Origin: Butyricicoccus porcorum | Lineage (GTDB): Bacteria; Bacillota; Clostridia; Oscillospirales; Butyricicoccaceae | Direction of reading: 5' to 3' | Length of the DNA: 64,000 nucleotides | NCBI RefSeq assembly: GCF_002157465.1 | Contig: NZ_NHOC01000005.1 | Span: 71,134 to 135,133, forward strand | Shown here: positions 48,894-58,274 of the stretch, one piece after another | Numbering within the stretch: position 1 is the first letter of the stretch | Layout: each line of letters begins with the position of its first letter | Notes under the pieces: model-generated | Databases searched by the model: none | What the model was told of the DNA's origin: nothing | What the model saw: the letters and a program-made list of their open reading frames with translations, nothing else | Position numbers and translations under genes: made by a program

Positions 48894-49699
48894 GATTGTT
48901 CTCCCTCCAGCATGATAATGCCCGCCTGTACGCCGCGCCTGCCGTTGGTTGCGCGGTGTGACCAGAATTCGTCGTGCATGCATTTGGTGCACAGACCGCT
49001 GTCTGTCACCTTCTTCACGCCTGCATCCTCCAGGCGCATGCGGTTGATGCCCTGTAAATCGATAAAATATTTCGCACCGCGCCGTTCAATAAACGGCTCG
49101 ACTGCCTGCCCCATTGTTTCACGCATGGCATCCGGCACATCTGCATCCGTTTCAAAACAGCACGAATGAATGGACGGCCCGATGACCGCTTCGATGTTTT
49201 CCGGCTGTGCACCATACTGCTCCTGCATGGTGTGCACGGTTTTGGCCAAAATGCCGTTTGCCGTGCCGCGCCAGCCCGAATGGCACACGCCAATGCTCCG
49301 GCTGACCGGGTCATGCAGCAATGTAACAACGCAGTCAGCATAATAGCCGCACAGCGGCACATTCGGCAGGTTCGTGACAATGGCATCCGTCTGCCAGCTC
49401 ATCGGCTGTCCGAGGCCCATGCCCATCGTGTTCTCATCCACCACACGCACACAGTCGCCATGCACCTGTTTGGTCATGGTCATGCGCTCACGCGGTACGC
49501 CGAAATGATCCGCGAGAATCTGATAATTTTTCAGTACGTTTTCACGCTCATCGCCGCGGTTAAAGCCGAGATTGAGCGAAGACAGGTATCCTGTGCTCAC
49601 ACCGCCGAATTTGGTTGTAAACAGATGCGGCGTGGTGATGGTATCACAGGTATAGTAAATCAGGCCGTTTTCCTCACGCCTGTGTATCAACTGATCCAT
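48890..49699 (-). CDS. pgeF: Polyphenol oxidase/PgeF family (YfiH, laccase-domain)
   Basis: 269 residues. Family landmarks TTKFGGVSTGYLSSLNLGFNRGD, MTKQVHGDCVRVV, YADCVVTLLHDPVSRSIGVCHSGWRGTANGILAKTV and IGPSIHSCCFETDADV include the zinc-ligand His and Cys. The family has been shown to act as purine nucleoside enzymes, and in E. coli YfiH corrects peptidoglycan amino acid errors; the role here is not settled. It overlaps the peptide-binding lipoprotein gene, an uncommon pairing. Confidence 0.92.
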   Translation of the reverse strand: MDQLIHRREENGLIYYTCDTITTPHLFTTKFGGVSTGYLSSLNLGFNRGDERENVLKNYQILADHFGVPRERMTMTKQVHGDCVRVVDENTMGMGLGQPMSWQTDAIVTNLPNVPLCGYYADCVVTLLHDPVSRSIGVCHSGWRGTANGILAKTVHTMQEQYGAQPENIEAVIGPSIHSCCFETDADVPDAMRETMGQAVEPFIERRGAKYFIDLQGINRMRLEDAGVKKVTDSGLCTKCMHDEFWSHRATNGRRGVQAGIIMLEGEQS

Positions 49700-50039
49700 A
49701 AATATCCTCCTGTACAGGCAAAAATCGCGATTATCCGCCTGTCGTCCCTATTATACTATGCTTTGTTAAAAAAATATAGTGGGAATATAAAATGACGAGA
49801 TTGTTAAAAATTTCGATGTTTTTTGTAAGATGTTGACAAAATTGCTTGATTCTTAGAATGCTACTGTTTCCCCTGCACAGATACCCCCTGTTGACAATAT
49901 TTTGTTTTCCGATTACAATAAGTAATAATGCCTTTGTATGAAAACGTATGCGATCTATCGTTTAACCGCACAGGTATTACCTGAAACTTTCCGAAATTTT
50001 TAGAAAAAATCACAAAAACAGGAGGTGTGTATCAGAACA
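49700..50039. other. 340-bp divergent region between pgeF and rny
   Basis: AT-rich. It contains the rny promoter and a TATAAT facing pgeF (minus, 49758-49753) with a weak -35. No ORF or RNA structure I can name. Confidence 0.5.
49891..49919 (+). promoter_or_regulatory. rny promoter
   Basis: Perfect TTGACA, 17-bp spacer, TACAAT, with about 120 nt of leader. Confidence 0.75.
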
Positions 50040-51575
50040 ATGGTTGGTATTATAATTGCCGCAATCGTCGGCATACTTGTGGGTGTTATCGCCGGCATCG
50101 CCTACCGCAAGAACGTCGCCGAAAAGGAAATCGGCAGCGCGGAGGAAGAAGCCAAGCGTATCATTAACGATTCCATCAAGGCTGCGGAGAGCAAGAAGCG
50201 CGAAGCAGTACTGGAAGCGAAAGAAGAAATTCACAAAAGCCGCGCTGATCTCGAGCGTGAAATCAAAGAACGCCGCAGCGAAGTGCAGAAAACCGAACGT
50301 CGTCTGACACAGAAAGAGGAGACGCTGGACCGTAAAACGGATGCAGCGGAACAGAAAAATGAGGAACTGACCCGCCGTCTGGCCAAGGTACAGAAGAGTC
50401 AGGAGGAAGCGGAACAGTACAAGCAGCAGCAGCTGGAACGTCTGGAAAGCATTTCCGGCCTGACCCGCGAGGAAGCAAAGGATTTCCTTGTCAACTCCAT
50501 CGAGCAGGAAGCCCAGCACGACGCAGCCATCAAGCTGCGCGACATCCAGCAGCGCACCAGGGACGAAGCCGAGCAGTATGCCCGTGAAATGATTTCGTCC
50601 GCCATCCAGCGCTGTGCGGCGGATCATGTGGCAGAAGCTACCGTATCTGTCGTGCCGCTGCCGAACGACGAAATGAAGGGTCGCATCATTGGCCGTGAAG
50701 GACGCAACATCCGCACGCTGGAAACGCTGACCGGTGTTGACCTGATTATCGACGATACACCGGAAGCCATTACACTTTCGTGCTTTGATCCGGTTCGCCG
50801 CGAAATTGCCCGTCTGACGCTGGAAAAGCTCATCATTGACGGCCGCATCCATCCGGCACGCATTGAAGAGATGGTTGAAAAGAGCCGCCGTGAGGTCGAA
50901 CAGACCATCAAGCAGGAAGGTGAACGCGCCGTCCTCGAGACCGGTGTGCATGGACTGCATCCGGAGCTGGTCAAGCTGCTCGGCCGCATGCGCTACCGCA
51001 CAAGCTATGGTCAGAATGTTCTCCAGCATTCCATCGAAGTTTCCCACATCGCCGGCATTCTCGCCGCAGAGCTGGGTGTAGACGCCACACAGGCAAAGCG
51101 CGCCGGACTGCTGCACGATATCGGCAAAGCAGTTGACCGCGAAATGGAAGGCTCACACGTTGACATCGGTGTTGACCTCTGCAAGCGATACCGCGAGCAC
51201 AACGACATTATTCACGCAGTACAGGCGCATCACGGCGACATTGAGCCGAAAACCATTGTTGCTTGTCTGGTACAGGCAGCCGATGCCATTTCCGCTGCCC
51301 GTCCGGGTGCGCGCCGCGAGAACCTCGAAGCGTACATTAAGAGACTGGAAAAGCTGGAAGAGATCGCAAATACTACCTCCGGTGTGTCCAGTTCGTATGC
51401 CATTCAGGCAGGCCGCGAGATCCGTATCATCGTCAATCCGGAACAGGTTTCCGATTCCAAGATGGTTCTGCTCTCCCGTGAAATTGCCAAGAAAATTGAA
51501 ACCGAGTTGGAGTACCCCGGTCAGATCAAGATCAATATGATCCGTGAGACCCGTGCCGTCGAGTACGCAAAGTAA
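50040..51575 (+). CDS. rny: Ribonuclease Y
   Basis: 511 residues. N-terminal transmembrane helix ([22 protein letters not shown]), a long coiled coil to about residue 200, a KH domain ([33 protein letters not shown]) and the HD domain ([24 protein letters not shown]) with metal ligands. It is the main endoribonuclease of Firmicutes mRNA decay. The start is uncertain: GGAGG lies 14 nt before the ATG, while a GTG overlaps the GGAGG. Confidence 0.97.
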   Translation: MVGIIIAAIVGILVGVIAGIAYRKNVAEKEIGSAEEEAKRIINDSIKAAESKKREAVLEAKEEIHKSRADLEREIKERRSEVQKTERRLTQKEETLDRKTDAAEQKNEELTRRLAKVQKSQEEAEQYKQQQLERLESISGLTREEAKDFLVNSIEQEAQHDAAIKLRDIQQRTRDEAEQYAREMISSAIQRCAADHVAEATVSVVPLPNDEMKGRIIGREGRNIRTLETLTGVDLIIDDTPEAITLSCFDPVRREIARLTLEKLIIDGRIHPARIEEMVEKSRREVEQTIKQEGERAVLETGVHGLHPELVKLLGRMRYRTSYGQNVLQHSIEVSHIAGILAAELGVDATQAKRAGLLHDIGKAVDREMEGSHVDIGVDLCKRYREHNDIIHAVQAHHGDIEPKTIVACLVQAADAISAARPGARRENLEAYIKRLEKLEEIANTTSGVSSSYAIQAGREIRIIVNPEQVSDSKMVLLSREIAKKIETELEYPGQIKINMIRETRAVEYAK

Positions 51576-51582
51576 AATGTTG

Positions 51583-51615
51583 AAGGAGTTCTGGAAGCAC
51601 ACCAGAGCTCCTTTT
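51583..51615 (+). terminator. rny terminator
   Basis: Stem AAGGAGTTCTGG/CCAGAGCTCCTT with one wobble pair, 7-nt loop, then TT. Confidence 0.7.
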
Positions 51616-51691
51616 CTGTCCATTTGAAAATGTTGAATTGCAATTCTACTTTTGTTATAATAATTTGAACTACATTGAAGGAGCTCCAAAA

Positions 51692-52414
51692 ATGCATCTG
51701 GAAGATTATATTGGTGATGACCTTTTTGATAAATTTGAGTTTTATAACTACAACCACGCCCATGAAATTATTACGTAGGCATTTCCCGAAGAATGGAATG
51801 AAATTGTCCACTGCCTGAATAATCTCAATATTTCCACAGAAGATCTGAGAGAATCTGGCGGAAATGAAACCAAAATCCCCAGGAAATTTGATGACATGCT
51901 ATATCCTTGTGGTTGGAGAGAAATTCGCATTTCCGGTGATTTACATATTAAATTCTATCCCAGACAAGCCGAACAACGTGGTCGTTTCTCGAATATCCCT
52001 TTTGAAGAACGCACAACAGAAGGATATATCGACGGACATAATATTGATTTTCTAAAAAATCGCATTGCGTTTGATCTAGAGTGGAATAGCAAGGATCAGA
52101 CCTTTGATCGTGATCTTCTGGCAATGCGGACATACTATGACTGTAATATTATCAGTGCAGGTATTATTGTAACTCGTTCACAGGATCTCAATGATGTTTT
52201 CAAAACAGTCTACGATTTTGACAAGAAATCAAATTTCTGGAAGCCAATTATGCGTAAATATGGAGCAAGTACCACTTGGATTGGCAAACTGTTATACAGG
52301 CTGGATTCACGCAGAAATGGCGGATGCCCCATTCTTGCAGTTGGAATCAAAAAAAATTGTATTTCCGATTGGAAGGAGGACTATATAGATGAGCACAATC
52401 CAAACAACGTCTGA
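51692..52414 (+). pseudogene. BglII/BstYI-like restriction endonuclease with in-frame amber stop
   Basis: A ribosome site GAAGGAG precedes ATG CAT CTG (MHLEDYIGDDLFDKFEFYN). Codon 29 is TAG (51776-51778); the same frame then continues open for over 200 codons. The downstream part has FDDMLYPCGWREIRISGDLHIKFY, and AFDLEWNSKDQTFDRDL, the catalytic signature of the BglII/BstYI endonuclease family (Asp, then E-x-N-x-K region). Without the TAG the product would be about 240 residues, normal for the family. It could be disabled or read through. The sequence is AT-rich compared with neighbours, suggesting recent transfer. Confidence 0.82.
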
Positions 52415-53036
52415 TAATCTTCTTGCTTTTTGCGGCTCAAAAAAATATTCTACAATATATGCAGATCCGCCTTGGCGATTTCAAAACCGAACAGGGAAAG
52501 TTGCCCCAGAACACAAACGACTGAACCGTTATGAAACCATGACTTTAAAAGATATCATGGAATTACCCGTTGAGCAGGTTGCAGCTGAAAAGAGCCATTT
52601 ATATCTCTGGGTTCCGAACGCACTTCTTCCCGATAGTTTAGCAGTAATGCAGGCTTGGGGATTCAAATATAAAGGAAACATAATTTGGGAAAAAGTTCGT
52701 AAAGACGGGCAACCAGATGGTCGAGGTGTCGGATTTTATTTCCGAAATGTCACTGAAATTCTTTTGTTTGGGATCCGTGGAGAAAACAATCGAACTCTCG
52801 CTCCGGCTCGCTCTCAAGTTAACTTAATCCGAACACAGAAGCGCGAACATTCAAGAAAACCGGATGAAATAATCCCAATCATTGAACAATGTTCACCCGG
52901 ATCATTCCTCGAGCTCTTTGCCCGCGGCGATCGGGAAGGCTGGGATATGTGGGGAAATCAGGCGGATGCAAGCTATGAACCGACCTGGAATACCTACAAA
53001 AACCATACCGTAAAACAAACCAATCATCACACTTAA
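52389..53036 (+). CDS. MT-A70-family adenine-specific DNA methyltransferase
   Basis: 215 residues, overlapping the endonuclease frame by 26 nt. Catalytic DPPW in IYADPPWRFQNRTGK and the MT-A70 context MELPVEQVAAEKSHLYLWVPNALLPDSL, GFKYKGNIIWEKVRKDGQPDGRGVGFYFRNVTEILLFGIRG are clear; FARGDREGWDMWGNQ closes the fold. Such enzymes make N6-methyladenine, so it should protect the GATC-core site of its endonuclease. AT-rich like its partner. It lacks its own strong promoter and probably survives as an orphan methylase. Confidence 0.9.
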   Translation: MSTIQTTSDNLLAFCGSKKYSTIYADPPWRFQNRTGKVAPEHKRLNRYETMTLKDIMELPVEQVAAEKSHLYLWVPNALLPDSLAVMQAWGFKYKGNIIWEKVRKDGQPDGRGVGFYFRNVTEILLFGIRGENNRTLAPARSQVNLIRTQKREHSRKPDEIIPIIEQCSPGSFLELFARGDREGWDMWGNQADASYEPTWNTYKNHTVKQTNHHT

Positions 53037-53121
53037 TGCTCACTCAGAGAATCTCTGTGGACGTAAATATTCCTCCTCACAGAAATATTCTTTCGTCAGT
53101 CAAAATTGAGCTTTATAGCCA

Positions 53122-53155
53122 AAAAGCGCTGTACCGCGTTCGGTACAGCGCTTTT
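53122..53155. terminator. Bidirectional terminator between MT-A70 and YhaN-like genes
   Basis: 15-bp stem AAAAGCGCTGTACCG/CGGTACAGCGCTTTT with a 4-nt loop; T tracts on both sides. Confidence 0.9.
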
Positions 53156-53182
53156 GCGTTTTGTTCACTTGTTTATTTGCTG

Positions 53183-55240
53183 TCAGGGTCTGCGGCAGGT
53201 CAGCAGAATGACCTGTCGTTCGCGGGCAATTTCGCGCAGCAGCTTCATGCCGCAGGCGGCGCGCTGGTCATCATAGTTGACAAATGGGTCGTCCAGCACA
53301 ATCGGGACGCTCTCATCTTGATTGTCCAGCAGCACCTTGCACACGGCAAGGCGCAGCGCCAGATACAGCTGGTCGCGTGTGCCGGTGGACAGGCGGAGCT
53401 TATCCATTTCCACTGCACTGTTGTCCCGCCGGCAGGTTGCCTCAAAGTTGGTATACAGCTGCATCGCCGTATAGCGGTCGGCAGTCAGGGTTTTCATATA
53501 CTCCTGTGCCAGTTTGTTGATCTGCGGAGAAACGCGCCCGGTCAGCTCGGCATTGGCACGCACCAGCGATTCCTTCGCCAGCCGGATGGCATCCAGCTGC
53601 CAGAGGATACTTTCCTTTTCCTCTTCCAGCCGTTCGCGCAGAGTGCACAGTTCTTCGCGCTTACCGATTTCCTCTGCCTTGCCGCGGCATGCCGCAATCG
53701 ATTCGTGCAGCGTATTGCATGCCTGACGCGCTTCATCGACTGCGCTTTTTGTTTCGTTCATATGCATACGTGCCTCGCCCTGTGGGCCGGTCGTATCCAG
53801 GATATTCAAATAATGCTCTGCCAGGTCGTCATGCTCGCGCTTGCGTGCGAGATAAACGCGCTTTTTCTCGTCGAGCATCTTCATATGCTCCAAAGCACGG
53901 GCATCATCTTCTGCCGGAAGCTCCGGTGCGATGCGCTGCATCTGTTCGCGGAAGCTCTCGCGCATTTTTTCCAGATGCTCTGCCGTCTGTGCCTCGCGGC
54001 TGATGGCGGACTGCCTGCGGCGCTCCAGCTTGACGCGTTCCTCGTCAAAGTCCATCGGCGGGGAATCGAGAGACTCTGTGCTGCCGACAAACGTGACAAT
54101 CAGGGCGATGACGGCGCATACAGAGAACAGATATGGCATATATGGTGTCAACGGGCCAAACGGGATGATTTGCAGCAGGCTGACAACCGCCAACACACCG
54201 AGTACAACAGCAAGAATCATGGACCAACCGCGGATATGGATATCCGAACGGCTGCGCGAGCTGTTGCTGTAATCGTCCTCTGTCTGGTCGATGTCATCCT
54301 TCCATTTCTGATAGTTGGTGGTGACGTCATCCAGCTCTGCTTTTGCGGCGTCATACGCTTCTTGTGCTTCCGTGAACTGCGCAGTAGCGCGCTCCGCGTC
54401 TGCCAGCACGCCGAAGGGCGGGAGCTCCGCTTTCAGCTGGGCGAGCCGCTCACGCGACTGCCGTTCCTCGCGCTCTGCCGACTCGCGCTTTGCGACAAAG
54501 AGCAGGGTGAAGTCTTCAGTCGCCTGCTGGTGCTCCGCTTCCGCTTCCGCAATGCGCTGCTCGGCCTCGGGCACCTGCGCCTCATAGTTCTGAATCTGTT
54601 CGCTCAGGTCGTCCAATCTGCCAATCGACTGGGTGAGCTGTGCGATATCCGCTTCGACCTGTGCATATCGCCCACGGTTTCCCGTGCCGCGCAGGGCATT
54701 GCGCCAGTGGTCGAGCTGTGCCACCGCGTTGGAATACATCATGGCGCTGTCACCCGTCGTGGACAGCGCCAGCATGCGGTCACCCAGCTCTCCGGCAGAA
54801 AGTGCCTGATCTTGTCCGTCGATCAGAGCGGAGGACTGATAGCCCTCCTCACTCACACCTGTCAAGATGCGTCCGCAGTCCTTTGCAGTCAGCTCAGCGC
54901 ATTCTTCACCGGTATCGGCATAATGTGCGGAAAACTCCTGCATAGGAGCCGTTCCTTTTCCGGTCTGGCGGCTGATGATGATGCGGCGTCCCTTCCATTC
55001 CAGCTCCAGAATGCCGCTCATCGGGTTGCCGTCCGCCGGACGGTATTTCGTCTTGTCCGAAAGCTGGTTTTTTCCGTCACGCCGGCTGGTATTCAGGCCA
55101 TACAGCATAACGCGCAGGAAATTGCATAATGTCGTTTTACCGCCCTCATTGGGCAGATAGAGCACATTCAGGCCGTCCTCAAAACGGATTTTCTGACCGT
55201 CAAGGACACCAAAATGCCCCTGTGCCTGCAAGAATTTCAT
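53183..55240 (-). CDS. YhaN-like ATPase (SbcC/Rad50 type) with central membrane helices
   Basis: 685 residues. N-terminal P-loop is degenerate, YLPNEGGKTTLCNFL instead of GxxGxGKT. Two long coiled-coil arms flank a hydrophobic pair of helices near residues 345-400 (MILAVVLGVLAVVSLLQIIPFG, YLFSVCAVIALIVTFVG). The C-terminal half ends with STGTRDQLYLALRLAVCKVLLDN and Walker B IVLDDPFVNYDD. This matches YhaN of the YhaO-YhaN pair. No YhaO nuclease gene is next to it, so its partner is elsewhere or missing. Confidence 0.82.
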   Translation of the reverse strand: MKFLQAQGHFGVLDGQKIRFEDGLNVLYLPNEGGKTTLCNFLRVMLYGLNTSRRDGKNQLSDKTKYRPADGNPMSGILELEWKGRRIIISRQTGKGTAPMQEFSAHYADTGEECAELTAKDCGRILTGVSEEGYQSSALIDGQDQALSAGELGDRMLALSTTGDSAMMYSNAVAQLDHWRNALRGTGNRGRYAQVEADIAQLTQSIGRLDDLSEQIQNYEAQVPEAEQRIAEAEAEHQQATEDFTLLFVAKRESAEREERQSRERLAQLKAELPPFGVLADAERATAQFTEAQEAYDAAKAELDDVTTNYQKWKDDIDQTEDDYSNSSRSRSDIHIRGWSMILAVVLGVLAVVSLLQIIPFGPLTPYMPYLFSVCAVIALIVTFVGSTESLDSPPMDFDEERVKLERRRQSAISREAQTAEHLEKMRESFREQMQRIAPELPAEDDARALEHMKMLDEKKRVYLARKREHDDLAEHYLNILDTTGPQGEARMHMNETKSAVDEARQACNTLHESIAACRGKAEEIGKREELCTLRERLEEEKESILWQLDAIRLAKESLVRANAELTGRVSPQINKLAQEYMKTLTADRYTAMQLYTNFEATCRRDNSAVEMDKLRLSTGTRDQLYLALRLAVCKVLLDNQDESVPIVLDDPFVNYDDQRAACGMKLLREIARERQVILLTCRRP

Positions 55241-55369
55241 ATCAGTCCCCCTGTTTCCTTTTGAATTTGGGTTTGGACGTTTCTTCTATTATAGCATAGA
55301 TTTTTGGTATGACAACCAATTGCTGCGGGCAGATTTCCGTTTTCCCGCGTTTTTTATTGTGCTCTGCTA

Positions 55370-55397
55370 TTGATTTATCCGGTTGAAATGTTAAAAT
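55370..55397 (+). promoter_or_regulatory. Promoter of amino acid ABC operon
   Basis: TTGATT, 16-bp spacer, TAAAAT, 120 bp before the binding protein gene. A second option TTGAAA-16-TATTAT overlaps it. Confidence 0.5.
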
Positions 55398-55415
55398 AGT
55401 ATCATATTATATTCG

Positions 55416-55485
55416 GAGGGGGCGTATCCGCAGGCTTCGCCCCGGACAGAGGGAATGCAGTTCCTTCTGTGCCATTCCACTATTC
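55416..55485 (+). promoter_or_regulatory. Structured leader upstream of amino acid ABC operon
   Basis: Two hairpins in the 5' leader: GGGGCG with CGCCCC (about 55419-55443) and GGACAGAGGGAA with TTCCTTCTGTGCC (55444-55473). No U run follows, so it is not an obvious terminator. No riboswitch class is recognised. Confidence 0.35.
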
Positions 55486-55517
55486 TTATCTTATACTGAA
55501 AAGAGAGGTACATCATT

Positions 55518-56384
55518 ATGAAATTCAAACGCTTGATGGCTATGGCTGCTGTTGCAGCAATGTCAGTCTGCATGCTCGCAGGCTGTGGCGGCAGCAAGTC
55601 TGAAGATACTGCCACCCCGGCTGGCTCCGCCGCAGGTTCCGGTGCAGAAGGCTCCGACCAGTCGCTTCAGTACATCCTCGACAAGGGCGAGCTGGTGCTC
55701 GGTCTGGATGACTCCTTCCCGCCGATGGGCTACCGCGACGACAACAACGAGATTGTCGGCTTCGACATCGATGTTGCAACCGCTGTCTGCGAGAAGCTGG
55801 GCGTCGATCTTGTTACCCAGCCGGTCGACTGGGATTCCAAGGAAATGGAACTGAATGCCAAGAACATCGACTGCATCTGGAACGGCCTGTCCGTCAGTGA
55901 AGAACGCAAGCAGTCCATGAACATGTCCATTCCGTACATGGAAAACCACATGGCGCTGGTTGTCCGTCCGGATGACTCCATCAAGAGTATCGACGATATG
56001 GAAGGCAAGGTACTGGCTGTCCAGTCCGGCTCGACCGCAGAGGAGGCTCTCGACTCCGAGGATGGTGCAGCCCTCAAGGATATGGTTGCCAGCGTCAACA
56101 GCTTCGACGACAACCTGACCGCTCTGATGGATCTGGATACCAAGGCTTCCGATGCTGTCCTGATGGATGACGTTGTTGCGAACTACCTGATTGAGCAGAA
56201 CAACAAGGACTATGTCGTTCTGAGCGACTTCCTCTATGCGGAGGATTATGCAATTGCGTTCCGCAAGGGCGATGACGCGCTGACCGAAGCTGTCAACAAA
56301 GCGCTGCGCGATCTGAAGGCAGACGGCACGCTGGAAGAAATCTCCACAAAATGGTTCGGTTCCGACAAAACTACGGTAGAATAA
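55518..56384 (+). CDS. Amino acid ABC transporter substrate-binding lipoprotein
   Basis: 288 residues. Lipobox MLAGC at residues about 19-23. The SBP_bac_3 fold begins LVLGLDDSFPPMGYRDDNNEIVGFDIDVATAVCEKLG and has WNGLSVSEERKQSMNMSIPYMENHMALVV and FRKGDDALTEAVNKALRDLKADGTLEEISTKWFG. It captures a polar amino acid outside the cell. A terminator after the gene gives more binding protein than permease, a common pattern. Codon use is strongly biased, so it is abundant. Confidence 0.94.
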   Translation: MKFKRLMAMAAVAAMSVCMLAGCGGSKSEDTATPAGSAAGSGAEGSDQSLQYILDKGELVLGLDDSFPPMGYRDDNNEIVGFDIDVATAVCEKLGVDLVTQPVDWDSKEMELNAKNIDCIWNGLSVSEERKQSMNMSIPYMENHMALVVRPDDSIKSIDDMEGKVLAVQSGSTAEEALDSEDGAALKDMVASVNSFDDNLTALMDLDTKASDAVLMDDVVANYLIEQNNKDYVVLSDFLYAEDYAIAFRKGDDALTEAVNKALRDLKADGTLEEISTKWFGSDKTTVE

Positions 56385-56396
56385 GCTGATCGTCTG

Positions 56397-56426
56397 GGGC
56401 TGTCCGCGTTGGACAGCCCCTTTTTA
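56397..56426 (+). terminator. Terminator after binding-protein gene
   Basis: Perfect 10-bp stem GGGGCTGTCC/GGACAGCCCC, 5-nt loop and five Ts, between the binding-protein and permease genes. Confidence 0.92.
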
Positions 56427-56435
56427 CATCCCACT

Positions 56436-56500
56436 TACCTATTTTTATATTCTGCTTACCTAGTATTTACCTATTTTATTACTTATCTAGTACACCTATT
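56436..56500 (+). repeat. Cluster of TTACCTA-type repeats before permease gene
   Basis: TTACCTA occurs at 56436, 56457 and 56468, with TTATCTA at 56484 and ACACCTA near 56493, all in AT-rich sequence between the terminator and the ribosome site. Spacings are 21, 11 and 16 bp. They may be regulator sites or unstable repeats. Confidence 0.45.
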
Positions 56501-56524
56501 ACAATAAGGAGTGACCCCCGCCCC

Positions 56525-57202
56525 ATGGAATTTATCGAAAGCATTACCGGGATGAATGCAACTGCATTCCTCTCCATGATCCCCAACATGCTGATCGGCT
56601 GTTGGGAGGTCATCCAAATTTTCCTGCTGACCGTCCTGTTTGCCGTCCCGCTCGGCTTCCTCGTCGCGCTCGGCCGCACCTCGCGCTTCAAAATTCTGGG
56701 CGGCATCATCCGCATTTATCAGTTGATTGTCCGCGGCACGCCGCTCATGCTCCAGCTGATGTTCTGCATGTATGCCCCGTCCTTCCTGTTTGGCCTCACA
56801 CCGCACCGCTTTGCCGCGTGTATCATCGCGTTTGTCGTCAACTATGCCGCGTATTTCGGCGAGATTTTCCGTTCCGGCATCCAGTCCATCCCACAGGGAC
56901 AGTATGAAGCCGGCAAGGTGCTCGGCTATACCAAAACACAGGTATTTTTCCATATTGTCCTGCCGCAGGTCATCAAGCGCGTCATTCCGCCGACGGGAAG
57001 TGAATTTATGGTTCTGGTCAAGGACACCGCGCTTGCTCAGATCATTGCGCAGCCGCAGCTGTTTGACATCGCCATCAAGACTGCGGCGAAGAATGTTTCC
57101 ATTACGCCGTACATCGCAGCCGGTATTTTCTACCTGATTATGAGTGCCGTCGTCGAATTCGCGTTCAAAAAGCTCGAGTCCAAGCTGGACTACTACCGTT
57201 GA
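56525..57202 (+). CDS. Amino acid ABC transporter permease
   Basis: 225 residues with about five transmembrane helices and the HEQ/BPD motif EYFGEIFRSG-like YAAYFGEIFRSGIQSIPQGQYEAGKVLGYTKTQVFFHIVLPQV, the EAA loop that meets the ATPase. MFCMYAPSFLFGLTP precedes it. It is of the HisM/GlnP type for polar amino acids. The start ATG is 13 nt after AAGGAG. It is followed by the ATPase gene at 18 nt. Confidence 0.94.
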   Translation: MEFIESITGMNATAFLSMIPNMLIGCWEVIQIFLLTVLFAVPLGFLVALGRTSRFKILGGIIRIYQLIVRGTPLMLQLMFCMYAPSFLFGLTPHRFAACIIAFVVNYAAYFGEIFRSGIQSIPQGQYEAGKVLGYTKTQVFFHIVLPQVIKRVIPPTGSEFMVLVKDTALAQIIAQPQLFDIAIKTAAKNVSITPYIAAGIFYLIMSAVVEFAFKKLESKLDYYR

Positions 57203-57220
57203 CCGCAGGAGGAATCTGTC

Positions 57221-57982
57221 ATGAATCTGATTGAAGCAAACCACATCGAAAAGAGCTTTGGTGAGCTGCAGGTGCTGCGCGATATCTCCATGCACGTGGC
57301 ACAGGGCGAAGTTGTCGCCATCATCGGCCCGTCAGGCTCCGGAAAATCCACCTTCCTGCGCTGCCTGACCCAGCTGGAGACCGCTGACCGCGGTGAAATC
57401 ACCATCTGCGGCAAGCAGATGATGCGCACGGAAAATGGCAATGCCGTTTTCGCTGACCCCAAAACACTGCATGAAATCACGCTGTGTGCCGGTCTGGTGT
57501 TCCAGAATTTCAATCTGTTCCCACACCGTTCGGTTTTGCAGAACGTCACCGATGCACCGATCCGTGTGCTGGGTATCTCCAAAGCCGAAGCGGAAAAGAC
57601 CGCCCGCAGCCTGCTGGAAAAGATGAATCTGTCCGATCGCGCAGATTATTATCCCTGTCAGCTGTCCGGCGGACAGCAGCAGCGCGTCGCCATCGCGCGC
57701 GCGCTCGCGCTCAATCCACGCGTACTGTTTTTTGACGAGCCGACCTCTGCGCTCGACCCGGAGTTGACCGGTGAAATTCTTCGTGTTATCCGTCAGCTCG
57801 CCGAGGAACACATGACCATGGTCGTCGTCACACATGAAATGGCATTCGCCCGCGACGTGGCCGACCGTGTTATCTTTATGGACGGCGGCGTCATCGTCGA
57901 GCAGGGCCGTCCGGAGGAAATTTTCGGCGATGCACAGAATGAACGCACCCGTGCTTTCCTCAGCAGTTTTGCACAAAACTAA
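57221..57982 (+). CDS. Amino acid ABC transporter ATP-binding protein
   Basis: 253 residues. Walker [13 protein letters not shown]-loop [10 protein letters not shown], signature [16 protein letters not shown], Walker [16 protein letters not shown] and switch His in [23 protein letters not shown]. GlnQ/HisP subfamily. It forms one importer with the preceding two proteins. No terminator is obvious after the gene. Confidence 0.97.
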   Translation: MNLIEANHIEKSFGELQVLRDISMHVAQGEVVAIIGPSGSGKSTFLRCLTQLETADRGEITICGKQMMRTENGNAVFADPKTLHEITLCAGLVFQNFNLFPHRSVLQNVTDAPIRVLGISKAEAEKTARSLLEKMNLSDRADYYPCQLSGGQQQRVAIARALALNPRVLFFDEPTSALDPELTGEILRVIRQLAEEHMTMVVVTHEMAFARDVADRVIFMDGGVIVEQGRPEEIFGDAQNERTRAFLSSFAQN

Positions 57983-58035
57983 CAGCACATCCCCAGCTTT
58001 CTCAACATTTTCCACAATAAATTTTGAAAAAATGA

Positions 58036-58064
58036 TTTACAAAGTTGTGACATTAGTATAAAAT
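58036..58064 (+). promoter_or_regulatory. Distal promoter of 4-hydroxybutyrate dehydrogenase gene
   Basis: TTTACA, 17-bp spacer, TAAAAT, about 210 bp before the start codon. Confidence 0.6.
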
Positions 58065-58150
58065 GTAAGCAAGTAACCCGGCTCGATTGCACTCCGTTTA
58101 TTTGTGACAAAATGTCGAGATATTTTTTCTTGTAACTTCATCACTTTTTG

Positions 58151-58179
58151 TTGAAGTTTCGCTCAACTTTTGGTACAAT
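58151..58179 (+). promoter_or_regulatory. Proximal promoter of 4-hydroxybutyrate dehydrogenase gene
   Basis: TTGAAG, 17-bp spacer, TACAAT, about 95 bp before the start codon. Confidence 0.6.
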
Positions 58180-58274
58180 CATAGGGAAGGTAACGGAATC
58201 CATCCGCCGACTTTTGGATAACCAGCCCCAAAAGGCTTCTTATGCAAGAAAATTTTTTATAGGAGATGTTAAAT

